DNA of 58,375 nucleotides, taken from Acidobacteriaceae bacterium (lineage in GTDB: Bacteria > Acidobacteriota > Terriglobia > Terriglobales > Acidobacteriaceae). The position numbers and the translations under genes were made by a program. Of the stretch, positions 43,064 through 51,390 are shown in pieces. The notes beneath the pieces are model-generated. The model did no database searches, had not been told where the DNA came from, and saw nothing but the letters and a program-made list of their open reading frames with translations. Location: assembly GCA_003134435.1 (NCBI GenBank), contig PLBE01000116.1:1-58375 (forward strand), read 5' to 3'. The stretch's first letter is position 1. Every line of letters starts with the position of its first letter.

Positions 43064-43845
43064 CCAAGCATCCCGCCGAAGCCTATCAAAGCGTGCAGAC
43101 CGACGCCGAGCGCGACCGCGTCCTCATGGAACAGCTTCCCCAGGTCCGCTACATCGCTCGCCGTATTCATGAGCGCCTGCCGCGGCACGTGCCCTTCGAA
43201 GATTTGGTGCACGCCGGGGTCCTCGGGCTGATTGACGCCCTCAACAAGTTCGATCTCTCCAAGCACGTGCAATTCAGTTCCTACGCCAAGTTCCGTATCC
43301 GCGGCGCGATTCTCGACAGTCTTCGCGAACTGGACTGGAGCCCGCGCGAATTGCGCCGCAAAGGGCGGCTCGTCGATTCCACCTATTGCGAGCTTTCCGG
43401 CAAGCTGGGACGCGCGCCCTACGAAAATGAAATCGCTCAGGAGATGGGGATCAACCTGGCCGAACTCCAATCCCTGCTCGCTGAACTCGACGGGCTCGAA
43501 CTCGGCAGCCTGCGGGTCGAGTCTCCGCGCGATGGCAAGACCGAAGATCTTACCGACTACGTTCCCTCCAAGCCCGAGGACACTCCTTTTTTTCAATGCC
43601 TGCGCTCGGAAATGAAGCACCTGCTGGCCGAGGCCATCTCCGAATTGCCGGAAAAGGAACAGCGGGTTCTGGCGCTTTATTACTATGAAGAACTCACCAT
43701 GAAAGAAGTTGGAGCCGCGCTCGGCATTGGCGAATCGCGGGTTTCTCAGATTCACTCCCTGGCCATGGTTCGGTTGCGCTCCCGGCTCAATTTCCTGAAC
43801 GTGACCGCACCGCCCACTGGTGCCAAAGCGGTGGGAGCCACCTAG
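43060..43845 (+). CDS. fliA: Flagellar sigma factor sigma-28
   Basis: Directs RNA polymerase to late flagellar promoters. Region 2 ('RIHERLPRHVPFEDLVHAGVLGLIDALNKFDLSKHVQFSSYAKFRIRGAILDSLRELDWSPRELRRK') carries the FliA-specific DWSPR block. Regions 3 and 4 follow ('AISELPEKEQRVLALYYYEELTMKEVGAALGIGESRVSQIHSLAM'). ATG at 43060 gives 261 aa. No flgM anti-sigma gene was seen in the window. Confidence 0.95.
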   Translation: MTKHPAEAYQSVQTDAERDRVLMEQLPQVRYIARRIHERLPRHVPFEDLVHAGVLGLIDALNKFDLSKHVQFSSYAKFRIRGAILDSLRELDWSPRELRRKGRLVDSTYCELSGKLGRAPYENEIAQEMGINLAELQSLLAELDGLELGSLRVESPRDGKTEDLTDYVPSKPEDTPFFQCLRSEMKHLLAEAISELPEKEQRVLALYYYEELTMKEVGAALGIGESRVSQIHSLAMVRLRSRLNFLNVTAPPTGAKAVGAT

Positions 43846-43904
43846 GAGCGGTTCGTCTTTCCGCGAGACGAGGCCGTCTTCTCTCGGACTCTGGATTTCA
43901 GACT

Positions 43905-44879
43905 ATGGAAAAACTACTCAACCAACAGGAAATCGATGACATGGTGCGGGCGGCGCGGCCCGGCAGCGTGGCCGACGCTCCCACCGGCCCGGTCGTCCAG
44001 ACATGGGACATCCGTCAGGCCGGACAAATCGGAAGTGAGCAGTTGCGCGCCATCAACCAACTCCACGAAGTCTTTGCCCGCAATCTCACCACTGCCATCG
44101 GCGGCTACCTGCGCATTGTCTTCGACTGCAGCCTGGTTTCGGCCGAGCATCTCACCTTCCGCGAGTTCCTGGACCGGCTTCCGGAAAGAACTTACCTGGC
44201 ATCCTGCGATCTCGCCCCGGTCGGCGCGACCGCAGTACTCCAGCTTGATCTCGCCATCGCCTTTCCGATCATCGATGTCATGCTGGGAGGGGAAGGCAAG
44301 AGCGGCGACATCACTCGCGACGTCACCGAGATCGAAGAGCAGGTGCTCGAAGGCATCGTCCGCATCATGTGCCGCGAACTGCAAACCGCCTGGATGGCGA
44401 TCGCCCTGGAATTCACTTTCAGCGCCCGCCAGCAGCTTCTGCAAACCCAGCGCCTCATGCCTCCCGAAGAAAAATGCCTTTGCCTCAGCTTCGAAATCAA
44501 GATGTCGGAAACCCGCGGCACCCTTAACCTCGCCATCCCCGCCGTCGTCTCCAACGCCCTTCTGAGAAAAATTTCCGCCGACTTCACCTATCAGCGCCGC
44601 CGCAGTCCTGCCGGAGCCCGCCAGCAAATCCAGCGAAAACTGCTGCGCTGCTTCTTTCCCGTCGAACTCTCCATGTCCGATCTCCAGGTCCCTTTGCAGA
44701 ATCTCACCGAACTCGTTCCCGGCACCCTCCTCGCTTTTGCTAAGAACGCGGACGCCCCCGCCGTCATGCTGGTCGGTGATGTTCCTCTATGCTCGGCCAC
44801 GCCCGTGCGCGTCGGCGGTCACCGCGCCGCCCGCGTTCTCGTCCTCGATGCCCCGCTTCCAGCGGCAGGTGAATTATGA
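43905..44879 (+). CDS. fliM: Flagellar motor switch protein FliM
   Basis: Main C-ring wall subunit; binds CheY-P through its N-terminus, here 'LLNQQEIDDMVRAA' instead of the usual LSQxEIDALL. The middle CheC-like domain has the 'VMLGGEG' loop and 'EIEEQVLEGIVRIMCRELQTAW'. The C-terminal SpoA domain is 'VELSMSDLQVPLQNLTELVPGTLLAFAKNADAP'. It lies after fliA, away from its usual place beside fliL. It ends in an ATGA overlap with the FliY-like gene. Confidence 0.94.
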   Translation: MEKLLNQQEIDDMVRAARPGSVADAPTGPVVQTWDIRQAGQIGSEQLRAINQLHEVFARNLTTAIGGYLRIVFDCSLVSAEHLTFREFLDRLPERTYLASCDLAPVGATAVLQLDLAIAFPIIDVMLGGEGKSGDITRDVTEIEEQVLEGIVRIMCRELQTAWMAIALEFTFSARQQLLQTQRLMPPEEKCLCLSFEIKMSETRGTLNLAIPAVVSNALLRKISADFTYQRRRSPAGARQQIQRKLLRCFFPVELSMSDLQVPLQNLTELVPGTLLAFAKNADAPAVMLVGDVPLCSATPVRVGGHRAARVLVLDAPLPAAGEL

Positions 44880-45838
44880 CCATTGCCCAGCAGAACCAGA
44901 TTTCTCCAAACCAGATTTCTCCAAACCATGTCTCTCAAGGCAATGCTCCCAACCCGCCCGGCCCACCATCAGCCCGCGATCCTCGCCCTGAGCTTTCTCA
45001 GTGGTGCGAAGCTTGGAAGACATGTTTCGAGAAAGTGCTCACCCAGATTTCGGGAACTGCTTCCGGAAGTGCCGCCACTCAACCTGCCGCATTCGAAACT
45101 GCTCCCCAACCGCTGGCTCTGGCCGATTCCGATGCCTGGTTCGCAGTGGTCGCTGGAGGTGCGGTTCATGGCGAAATGACCCTCCGTCTGCCTGCCGCCT
45201 CTGGCACGCGTCTTGCCCGAACATTCCTCGGCGAACCTGAGCCCCCCACCGAAGTCGCCCCTGATCCACCCATCGCAGCCGACGATATCACCGCCGATAA
45301 CCATGAAGCGCTGGAAGAACTGCTGCGCCAGATCGCCGGCCTTGCCGCCACCGCTGTCGCTGCCCTCGTCGGCGGCGCTGTTCAACTGCGTCTCGCCGCC
45401 GCCGTTCCTCCTTCATGGTCCTCCGACTCCATCGTTTGCTTTCAAACCAGAACCCAGGCCGAATCCCGGCCGCCCATCACGTTCGAGATTCGGATCAGCC
45501 CCGCCCTTACCGCCGATATTCTGGCGCGCGCGCCCAAAGCTCAATCTTCGCCTCTGCCGTCAACCGGGTCGGCCCCCGCAGCCAGTTACGACCGCCTCAT
45601 GGATGTCGGCCTCGACGTTAAACTCCGCTTTGGAACCCGCCGCATGCTGCTGCGTGACGTGCTCGCGCTCAGTGCCGGCGTCGTCGTTGAACTCGATAAC
45701 CCACTGCACTCGCCGGTGGATCTGCTGCTCGACAACCGCCTTATCGCCCAGGGTGAAGTCGTCGTCGTCGATGGCAAATATGGCCTGCGGGTCACGAATG
45801 TCGTCGATCGCGCACCCGGCACTGGATCCCCCGTCTGA
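44876..45838 (+). CDS. fliY: FliY/FliN-type C-ring protein with degenerate CheC-like domain
   Basis: A repeated 'QISPN' N-terminal linker is followed by a ~180-residue domain resembling CheC/CheX ('DNHEALEELLRQIAGLAATAVAALVGG', ~140-166). Where active CheC proteins have E-x2-N, this one has E-x2-R, so phosphatase activity is doubtful. The C-terminal SpoA domain (~240-312) is a full FliN domain ('LMDVGLDVKLRFGTRRMLLRDVLALSAGVVVELDNPLHSPVDLLLDNRLIAQGEVVVVDGKYGLRV'). With fliM and the short fliN it gives the FliM-FliY-FliN set known from Helicobacter and Bacillus. Confidence 0.85.
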   Translation: MTIAQQNQISPNQISPNHVSQGNAPNPPGPPSARDPRPELSQWCEAWKTCFEKVLTQISGTASGSAATQPAAFETAPQPLALADSDAWFAVVAGGAVHGEMTLRLPAASGTRLARTFLGEPEPPTEVAPDPPIAADDITADNHEALEELLRQIAGLAATAVAALVGGAVQLRLAAAVPPSWSSDSIVCFQTRTQAESRPPITFEIRISPALTADILARAPKAQSSPLPSTGSAPAASYDRLMDVGLDVKLRFGTRRMLLRDVLALSAGVVVELDNPLHSPVDLLLDNRLIAQGEVVVVDGKYGLRVTNVVDRAPGTGSPV

Positions 45839-45869
45839 TCCGCTCCGTGTGTCTTACACATACAGTCCC

Positions 45870-45887
45870 GGGACGACTCGTCGTCCC
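45870..45887 (+). terminator. Perfect palindromic hairpin after the flagellar block
   Basis: GGGACGAC/GTCGTCCC separated by TC lies 31 bp after the fliY stop. There is no T run, so termination would be weak or factor-dependent. Confidence 0.35.
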
Positions 45888-45954
45888 CACCGAAAAATCT
45901 GCAGTTATGCCAAATCCATTCTCAAGGACGATCAGATCATAGGACGATCACACC

Positions 45955-46908
45955 ATGAAAAACTTTCTAAACCCCCGCATCTTGTTCGCGAACTGGAGCA
46001 AACGCTACAACCTCGAACCGTCCCAGCCTCCCTGTGCCCTCGTTTCCTGCGCGCGTTCGCAATCATACTGGCAGCGGCTCCGCGACCGCCATCGGCCCGC
46101 CGGAACCATGCTGCAGGGCGCATTCTATTGCCAGCCCCAATGTCTGGAGATCGCTCTGGTCAATCAGCTCTCCCGCCTCCGCGTCATGGCCCCACCGCCG
46201 CAACCTTCTAACCGCATTCCCCTCGGCCTCCTCATGGTGGCTCGCGGCAAGCTTACCCACATCGAGGTCACCGCCGCCCTCGAAGCTCAGCGTCGCGCCC
46301 GTCACGGAAAAATCGGCGAATGGATCGAAAAATTGGGCTTCGCCACCGAGCAGGAAGTCACCGCCGCCCTCGCCGTGCAATGGGGATGCCCAGTCGCTAC
46401 TTCGGTCGATCCCTCCACCGTCCAGTCGCTCGGCAATATCCCTCTTCCTGTCCTGGAATTTTTCCAGATGCTCCCCCTGAGCTACGCTTCCGCCACGAAT
46501 ACCCTTTTCGTCGCTTTTGGAGAGCGCGTTGATCACGCTGCTCTCTACGCCATCGAAAAAATCCTCGGTTGCCATACTCAGCCCTGCGTTGCCGGACGCA
46601 AGGTTATCGCCCGCCAACTCGAGTCTTTGGGCCAGCTGTCCCGCCCCACCGACGTGGAATTCGGTCCCATGCACGACCTCGCTGAAATGGCCCGCATCGG
46701 CGCCAGCTACACCGCTCGGCTCAGCCCCGAAGAAGTCCGCCTGACCCGCATCGGCCGTTTCATCTGGCTCCGTCTCGATGTTCATCCCGCCGTCCGGCCC
46801 CGGTCGCGCTCCGTCACCACCAACCTGGTCTTCCGCCTGCCCTCGGAGTCCGCTCGCCCGCTCCATTTCACCCACCCCTTCCGTCAAGTGTCACCGCCAG
46901 TCTGGTAA
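45955..46908 (+). CDS. MshEN/GspE-N-like domain protein, possible c-di-GMP receptor
   Basis: Residues ~87-147 match the tandem 24-residue MshEN pattern of type II secretion/type IV pilus ATPase N-termini: 'PLGLLMVARGKLTHIEVTAALEAQ', a six-residue spacer, and 'KIGEWIEKLGFATEQEVTAALAVQWGCPV'. Some MshEN domains bind c-di-GMP. The RLG arginines are changed here to P and K, so binding is uncertain. No ATPase domain follows; the remaining ~170 residues resemble the rest of the GspE N-domain plus an Arg-rich tail. It directly follows the flagellar block on the same strand. Confidence 0.65.
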   Translation: MKNFLNPRILFANWSKRYNLEPSQPPCALVSCARSQSYWQRLRDRHRPAGTMLQGAFYCQPQCLEIALVNQLSRLRVMAPPPQPSNRIPLGLLMVARGKLTHIEVTAALEAQRRARHGKIGEWIEKLGFATEQEVTAALAVQWGCPVATSVDPSTVQSLGNIPLPVLEFFQMLPLSYASATNTLFVAFGERVDHAALYAIEKILGCHTQPCVAGRKVIARQLESLGQLSRPTDVEFGPMHDLAEMARIGASYTARLSPEEVRLTRIGRFIWLRLDVHPAVRPRSRSVTTNLVFRLPSESARPLHFTHPFRQVSPPVW

Positions 46909-47033
46909 GGGCCCGAATACAGTTCAGCGTCGCCGCGACGATCGACAGCGCCAGGTTCGGCGGCATCTACCGCCAGCATTTGTTGGATGGGAAACACTCG
47001 ACGAACGACTAGCGGCCAGCGACTGCTTCTCTC

Positions 47034-48146
47034 CTACAGCGTCCGCTTAAACAAAGGCACCGCTAACGCCAATGTCACCGCCGCAAAAATACTCAGATAA
47101 ATCATGTCCGGTACAATCGCGCTTAACCCCGTTTCCTTCAGCAGCAGCGATTTGAATCCATGCACAGCATAGGTAAACGGATCCACCTTCGCAATCCCCC
47201 TTAACCACGCCGGAAAGGCTTCCACCGGATAGATCGATCCGCTGGGAAAAAACAGCAGGGTATTTAGAATTCCGAACATCGCCCGCGGCACCAGCGGATC
47301 CTCGATCCGCACCATCAGCAGGAACATCATCGAATTAAACGCCACCGAGGTCAGCACGATCATCACCAGCAGTCCCACAATCGTCCCCGGATTGAATATC
47401 GTCCCCACGCCCGCCAGCAGCGACCCTATCACCGTGATTACCACCCCGGTCATCACCGCCTTGATCGCGCCCGCCCCATTCAACCCCAATACCAGTTCGG
47501 TCTTGGTGATCGGAGTCACCAGGTACCCCTCATGCACGCCCCGCGCCTTATCGTCGATATACAGCATCCCGCCGCCGATCATCACCGACACAAACATCGC
47601 CAGCGTAATCGAACCGGGCAGCAGATATTTCATGTACTCGATATACGGATACAGTTCCACTACCTCGAGCGCCGTCTGCTGCAACAGACGCGGCGACACG
47701 TCCGGCTGGTTCAAAGCGTTCGTCACATCCGTCATCTCGCTTTCGAACGTCGAACTCATGAAATTGTCGCTGTTGTCGACGATCAGCGCGATCCGTGGAT
47801 GATTCTTCTCATAGACCATCTTCGAATACTGCGCTGGAATAATCACCGCCCCCTGGATCTTCCCGTTGCGCACATCTTCCCGGGCCTGCACCTCGTTGTC
47901 GTAGGGAATCGCGATAAACGTCCGCATATTGGCGCGCACCGCATCAAACGCTTCTTTGATCCGGATCGCCTGCGTTCCATGATCTTCATCCACCACGCCC
48001 ATCCTGGCGTCGCGGATTTTTCCTCCGAACGCATTCCCCAGCACGATCAACTGCACCAGCGGAAAGATCATCGACGCCATCATCAGCGCCGGCGACCGGA
48101 AGAACTTGCGCATCTCGCGCTCGATAATCGCCATCATCCGGTTCAT
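47034..48146 (-). CDS. ABC-2 type transporter permease
   Basis: Six membrane segments in the ABC-2/DrrB-YbhR layout. It has an N-terminal helix (~18-38), a large extracytoplasmic domain (~40-175, 'DNSDNFMSSTFESEMTDVTNAL'), then five helices ('ITLAMFVSVMIGGGMLYIDDKARGVHEGYLVTPITKTELVLG' with the conserved RG-x-hEG-x-L block). Start ATG overlaps the ATPase stop (ATGA), so the two form one complex. It is convergent with the MshEN-like gene; the 125-bp gap between holds no gene. Confidence 0.9.
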   Translation of the reverse strand: MNRMMAIIEREMRKFFRSPALMMASMIFPLVQLIVLGNAFGGKIRDARMGVVDEDHGTQAIRIKEAFDAVRANMRTFIAIPYDNEVQAREDVRNGKIQGAVIIPAQYSKMVYEKNHPRIALIVDNSDNFMSSTFESEMTDVTNALNQPDVSPRLLQQTALEVVELYPYIEYMKYLLPGSITLAMFVSVMIGGGMLYIDDKARGVHEGYLVTPITKTELVLGLNGAGAIKAVMTGVVITVIGSLLAGVGTIFNPGTIVGLLVMIVLTSVAFNSMMFLLMVRIEDPLVPRAMFGILNTLLFFPSGSIYPVEAFPAWLRGIAKVDPFTYAVHGFKSLLLKETGLSAIVPDMIYLSIFAAVTLALAVPLFKRTL

Positions 48147-49273
48147 GGTCGCAGCCCCGGACTTGGCGGCATCACGAACGCATGCGCCTTCACCAGTTCA
48201 TCCCGCAACTGCCGCCCGGTATAAAAGACGAACACATCGTCCAGCGTCGTATTCTGCACCGTAAGCGTCTTCAGTGCCGCTCCCGTCACTACCGCCATTT
48301 CCACCATATCTGTCGTCGTCCCCGAACCATTCGCCGTCAGCACCCGGAACATCCCCCCGCTCTCGTTCTGCACCGACGTCACTCCCGGCAATGCCCGCAA
48401 CCGCTCCTCCCAGTCGGCGGGAGGATGGTCGAACTGCGCCTCAATCACGTTCGATCCCGGAACGCTCGCCTTCAACTTCTCGGGAGTGTCCAGTGCCACC
48501 AGCTTGCCGTGATCAACGATCGCAATCCGGTTACACAGCCGGTCCGCTTCGTCCATGTAATGCGTCGTGATCAGGATGGTCAGCTTGCGCTTCGCCTTGA
48601 TCGCGGTCAGCATCTCCCATACCGCCACGCGCGACACCGGATCGAGTCCCGTTGTCGGCTCGTCCAGAAAAAAAATCTTGGGACTATGCACTAGCCCGCG
48701 CGCAATTTCCAGACGACGGCGCATTCCGCCCGACAAGGTCTTCGTCTGCGCGTCCCGCCATTTCGTGAGATCGACCGTCTCCAGCAACTCCGCAATCGCC
48801 TCTTTGCGCCGCTGGGCGGGGACGTCATACAGCTTGGCGTAGATATTCAGATTCTCTTCCACTGTCAAATCCAGATCGCTGGTCAGCGCCTGCGGAATCA
48901 CCCCAATCGTCCGCCGCACCGAGTTTGGATCGGACGCCACATCATGCCCCGCCACCCGTGCCGAACCCGCTGTGATTGGAATCAGTGTGGTCATCATGCG
49001 AATCAACGTCGATTTCCCCGCCCCATTCGGCCCCAGCAGCCCGAAGATTTCCCCTTCCTTCACCGCAAACGAAATATCATCCACCGCCGTGAAGTCTCCG
49101 TATCGCTTCACGATATGTCCCACCTCAATGGCGTTGGGAGCGTCCGCGGCGACGTCGCCCCGCAGGCTAACTTCCGAGGCCGCGACGCTAATGCCATTCG
49201 TGGGATTACTGGCGTCTTCCTTGTCTTTGCCGCTGTTCACTTCGTTATTCACTTCTACCTCTCGATCTCCCAT
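48143..49273 (-). CDS. ABC transporter ATP-binding protein (drug/lipid exporter type)
   Basis: After a ~45-residue acidic N-terminal extension the ABC domain follows: Walker A 'GPNGAGKST', Q loop 'GVIPQ', signature 'LSGGMRRRLEIARGL', Walker B 'IFFLDEPTTGLD' and H loop 'THYMDEADRL'. A C-terminal DUF4162-like part (~265-350) is typical of DrrA/CcmA-type exporters. It is coupled to the permease by ATGA. Confidence 0.92.
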   Translation of the reverse strand: MGDREVEVNNEVNSGKDKEDASNPTNGISVAASEVSLRGDVAADAPNAIEVGHIVKRYGDFTAVDDISFAVKEGEIFGLLGPNGAGKSTLIRMMTTLIPITAGSARVAGHDVASDPNSVRRTIGVIPQALTSDLDLTVEENLNIYAKLYDVPAQRRKEAIAELLETVDLTKWRDAQTKTLSGGMRRRLEIARGLVHSPKIFFLDEPTTGLDPVSRVAVWEMLTAIKAKRKLTILITTHYMDEADRLCNRIAIVDHGKLVALDTPEKLKASVPGSNVIEAQFDHPPADWEERLRALPGVTSVQNESGGMFRVLTANGSGTTTDMVEMAVVTGAALKTLTVQNTTLDDVFVFYTGRQLRDELVKAHAFVMPPSPGLRP

Positions 49274-49350
49274 GCCACGGCGACCCGAACTCGCCAGTCC
49301 GGTTCTGCATTTCTCGGTGTTCCCCCGTACCCTCTGTGGCAGCGTTTTTG

Positions 49351-50433
49351 CTATCGCCCGCCAGCGTTCGTCGGTCCCTTTAACTCCTCCGGTGAAACCA
49401 GCACCTCAGCCGTCATTCCAGGAACCCAAGCGCCCTTGGGGTTGTCCAATCGCACCTTCAACGCAATCGTCCGGATATCCCTCTTCCGCCGCCCCACATC
49501 CCGCTGCGTCGCGAAATCCGCCTCCGCCGCCTTGTAGAAAACTTTGCCCGAAACCTCCGTGCCTCCGGGTAAACGCACCCGCAGCGTGTCCCCAATTCCA
49601 ATGTGATCGGCGTCCGTCTCCGGAATCGCCGCGAACGCCCACGTGTCGCTGAAATCCACCACCGTCACGATCGCCTGCCCCGCGCTCACGACTTCGCCTT
49701 CACGCGCCGCCCGCACCAGCACCGTCCCCGTCGCCGGCGCATAAATCTTGGTGTATCCCAAACGCACTTCCGCTTCCTTCAACTGCGCCATTGCGTTCGC
49801 CACCTGCGCCCGCGTCGATTCCACCGTACTTTCCGCCGCCGTAGCCTGTTTCGTGCGCGCCACCGCTGCGTCCAGATCCGCCTGACTCGCCGTCACCAGA
49901 TCCCTCAGCGACTGCACGCTCGCCTCTTGTGCCTTCAGATTCATTTCCGCCTGCACCCGGTCCTGATCCGATGCCACTCCCGCCTGCGCTAATCCAATCG
50001 TCCGCCGGCTGTCGCTCTGCACCCGCGTCAACATGGCCTCCGCCTGCGCCAGTTGCGCCCGCGCCGATTGCAGCTTCGCCTGCGCGTTCGATACGTCACT
50101 CGAGGTCGATCCCTTGGTGGACTGCCGCGTGTATTCGTTCGCGCTCACCTGCGAACGCATGCTGGCAATCGTCGCCGCCGCCGCCCGCTCCTCCGCCTCC
50201 AACTCCGAAGGGTCGAGCAACGCAATCAGATCACCCTGCTTCACCTGCTTTCCTTCCTCCACCAGTAGTTTCGAAATTCGACCCTGAATCTGCGGGCTGA
50301 CCACGATCTGGTTGGCATCCACCGTCCCCACCAAAACCAGGTCTTTTCCCGCCGGCGTGGAGAAGAAATAGTACGCTGAAGCGATTGCCAAAATAATCGC
50401 CAGCACAATCAGAAATTTATTGCGCGCACTCAT
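49351..50433 (-). CDS. HlyD-family membrane fusion protein
   Basis: Periplasmic adaptor anchored by an N-terminal helix ('FLIVLAIILAIASAYYFF'). A lipoyl/barrel-sandwich half follows ('VVSPQIQGRISKLLVEEGKQVKQGDLIALLD'), then a long coiled coil (~75-200, Gln/Ala rich) and the second lipoyl half ('IYAPATGTVLVRAAREGEVVSAGQAIVTVVDFSD'). ATG at 50433 has GGAG upstream. Gene order TetR-HlyD-ATPase-permease resembles the E. coli cecR-ybhGFSR operon, with one permease instead of two. Confidence 0.92.
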   Translation of the reverse strand: MSARNKFLIVLAIILAIASAYYFFSTPAGKDLVLVGTVDANQIVVSPQIQGRISKLLVEEGKQVKQGDLIALLDPSELEAEERAAAATIASMRSQVSANEYTRQSTKGSTSSDVSNAQAKLQSARAQLAQAEAMLTRVQSDSRRTIGLAQAGVASDQDRVQAEMNLKAQEASVQSLRDLVTASQADLDAAVARTKQATAAESTVESTRAQVANAMAQLKEAEVRLGYTKIYAPATGTVLVRAAREGEVVSAGQAIVTVVDFSDTWAFAAIPETDADHIGIGDTLRVRLPGGTEVSGKVFYKAAEADFATQRDVGRRKRDIRTIALKVRLDNPKGAWVPGMTAEVLVSPEELKGPTNAGGR

Positions 50434-50509
50434 TGCGAATCTCCGCACTCCTCGGTTTTCTTCCCCTGTGTCCCTCTGTGGTTCCCGCGGTTAAATGTCC
50501 TTCCGCCAA

Positions 50510-51196
50510 TCAGGGCCGGAACAGCGCCGCCGGAATAAAGTCCAGCACAAACGCCCGTCTCTCCCGGATCCGCTCTACGGACAACGGATCCACCTTCGTC
50601 AGCATCTTCATGAGCGGCGCGGCACTGAAATAAAACACAATCACCGCCGCCACCGAAGGCAGAAAATCCATCGGATTCACCGCCCGGAATTCTCCCGCCT
50701 CAATCCCCTCCTGCAGTACGCCCGCGAGTTTCCCGAAGACCGGACGAAAATATTCCTTCGCCACGCGCTGCATACGCGCGCTGCTTTTTTCGCCCGATCG
50801 CATCCACTCCGCCTGCACTACCCTGGGGAATCGTGGATTGGCCGCAATGTAATCGAAGTATGCCCCGATATACTCCAGCATCTTTTGCCGCGGCGGCAAT
50901 GCGCTCTCCAGCACCGGCATCACCCGGGCTCGCATCCCGCCAAACACATGGTCGAGCACTGCTTCGTACAATGCATCTTTATCCTTGAAGTAGTAATACA
51001 ACAGCGCCTTGTTAACCTGCGCCCCCCGCGCAATCGCATCCGTGCGGGCCCCCGCCACTCCATGCTCGGAGAACTCCTCTACCGCCGCTTTCAGGATCGC
51101 CGCCCGGCTCTCCTCCGGCTTCCCTCGAGTCCCCAGGCGCGCGACCGGGCATTGTCGGGACCGGACGGAACGGCGCGCTCTCGCAGCTGTTTTCAT
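50510..51196 (-). CDS. TetR-family transcriptional repressor
   Basis: N-terminal HTH 'SRAAILKAAVEEFSEHGVAGARTDAIARGAQVNKALLYYYFKDKDALYEAVLDHVF' (~25-82) and an all-helical C-terminal ligand domain. ATG at 51196 is chosen because upstream codons run into the palindromic operator; a longer frame to 51307 is less likely. It precedes the exporter genes on the same strand and likely represses them and itself in answer to an exported compound. Confidence 0.9.
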   Translation of the reverse strand: MKTAARARRSVRSRQCPVARLGTRGKPEESRAAILKAAVEEFSEHGVAGARTDAIARGAQVNKALLYYYFKDKDALYEAVLDHVFGGMRARVMPVLESALPPRQKMLEYIGAYFDYIAANPRFPRVVQAEWMRSGEKSSARMQRVAKEYFRPVFGKLAGVLQEGIEAGEFRAVNPMDFLPSVAAVIVFYFSAAPLMKMLTKVDPLSVERIRERRAFVLDFIPAALFRP

Positions 51197-51199
51197 TGT

Positions 51200-51215
51200 A
51201 ATTAACCGGTTAGTT
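51200..51215. promoter_or_regulatory. Probable TetR operator between tetR and the phosphatase-GGDEF gene
   Basis: AATTAACCGGTTAGTT is an inverted repeat with one mismatched pair and a perfect ten-base core TAACCGGTTA. It lies four bases upstream of the tetR start, a typical position for autorepression. It could also affect the divergent gene, whose start is 176 bp away. Confidence 0.6.
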
Positions 51216-51390
51216 AGATTGTACTCGAGGCCAGGCCGTTCCACAAGCTCCCGTGAAGAAAAACACGTGCTATCGTGGTCTTGGCAACGCCGCTCAACCG
51301 TGACCACTGCCGCCTCCAGAATCGTGCCTGCAACAGGATCGCTGAACCCCAGGATGGCTGAACCCCGGCATCGGGTGAACTAGCATCGCT

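Noticed and set aside
49351-51196. Exporter operon considered as an antiphage or toxin-secretion system
   Set aside because: TetR, HlyD-type adaptor, ATPase and ABC-2 permease form a common drug or metabolite efflux layout; nothing in the operon points to a defence role.
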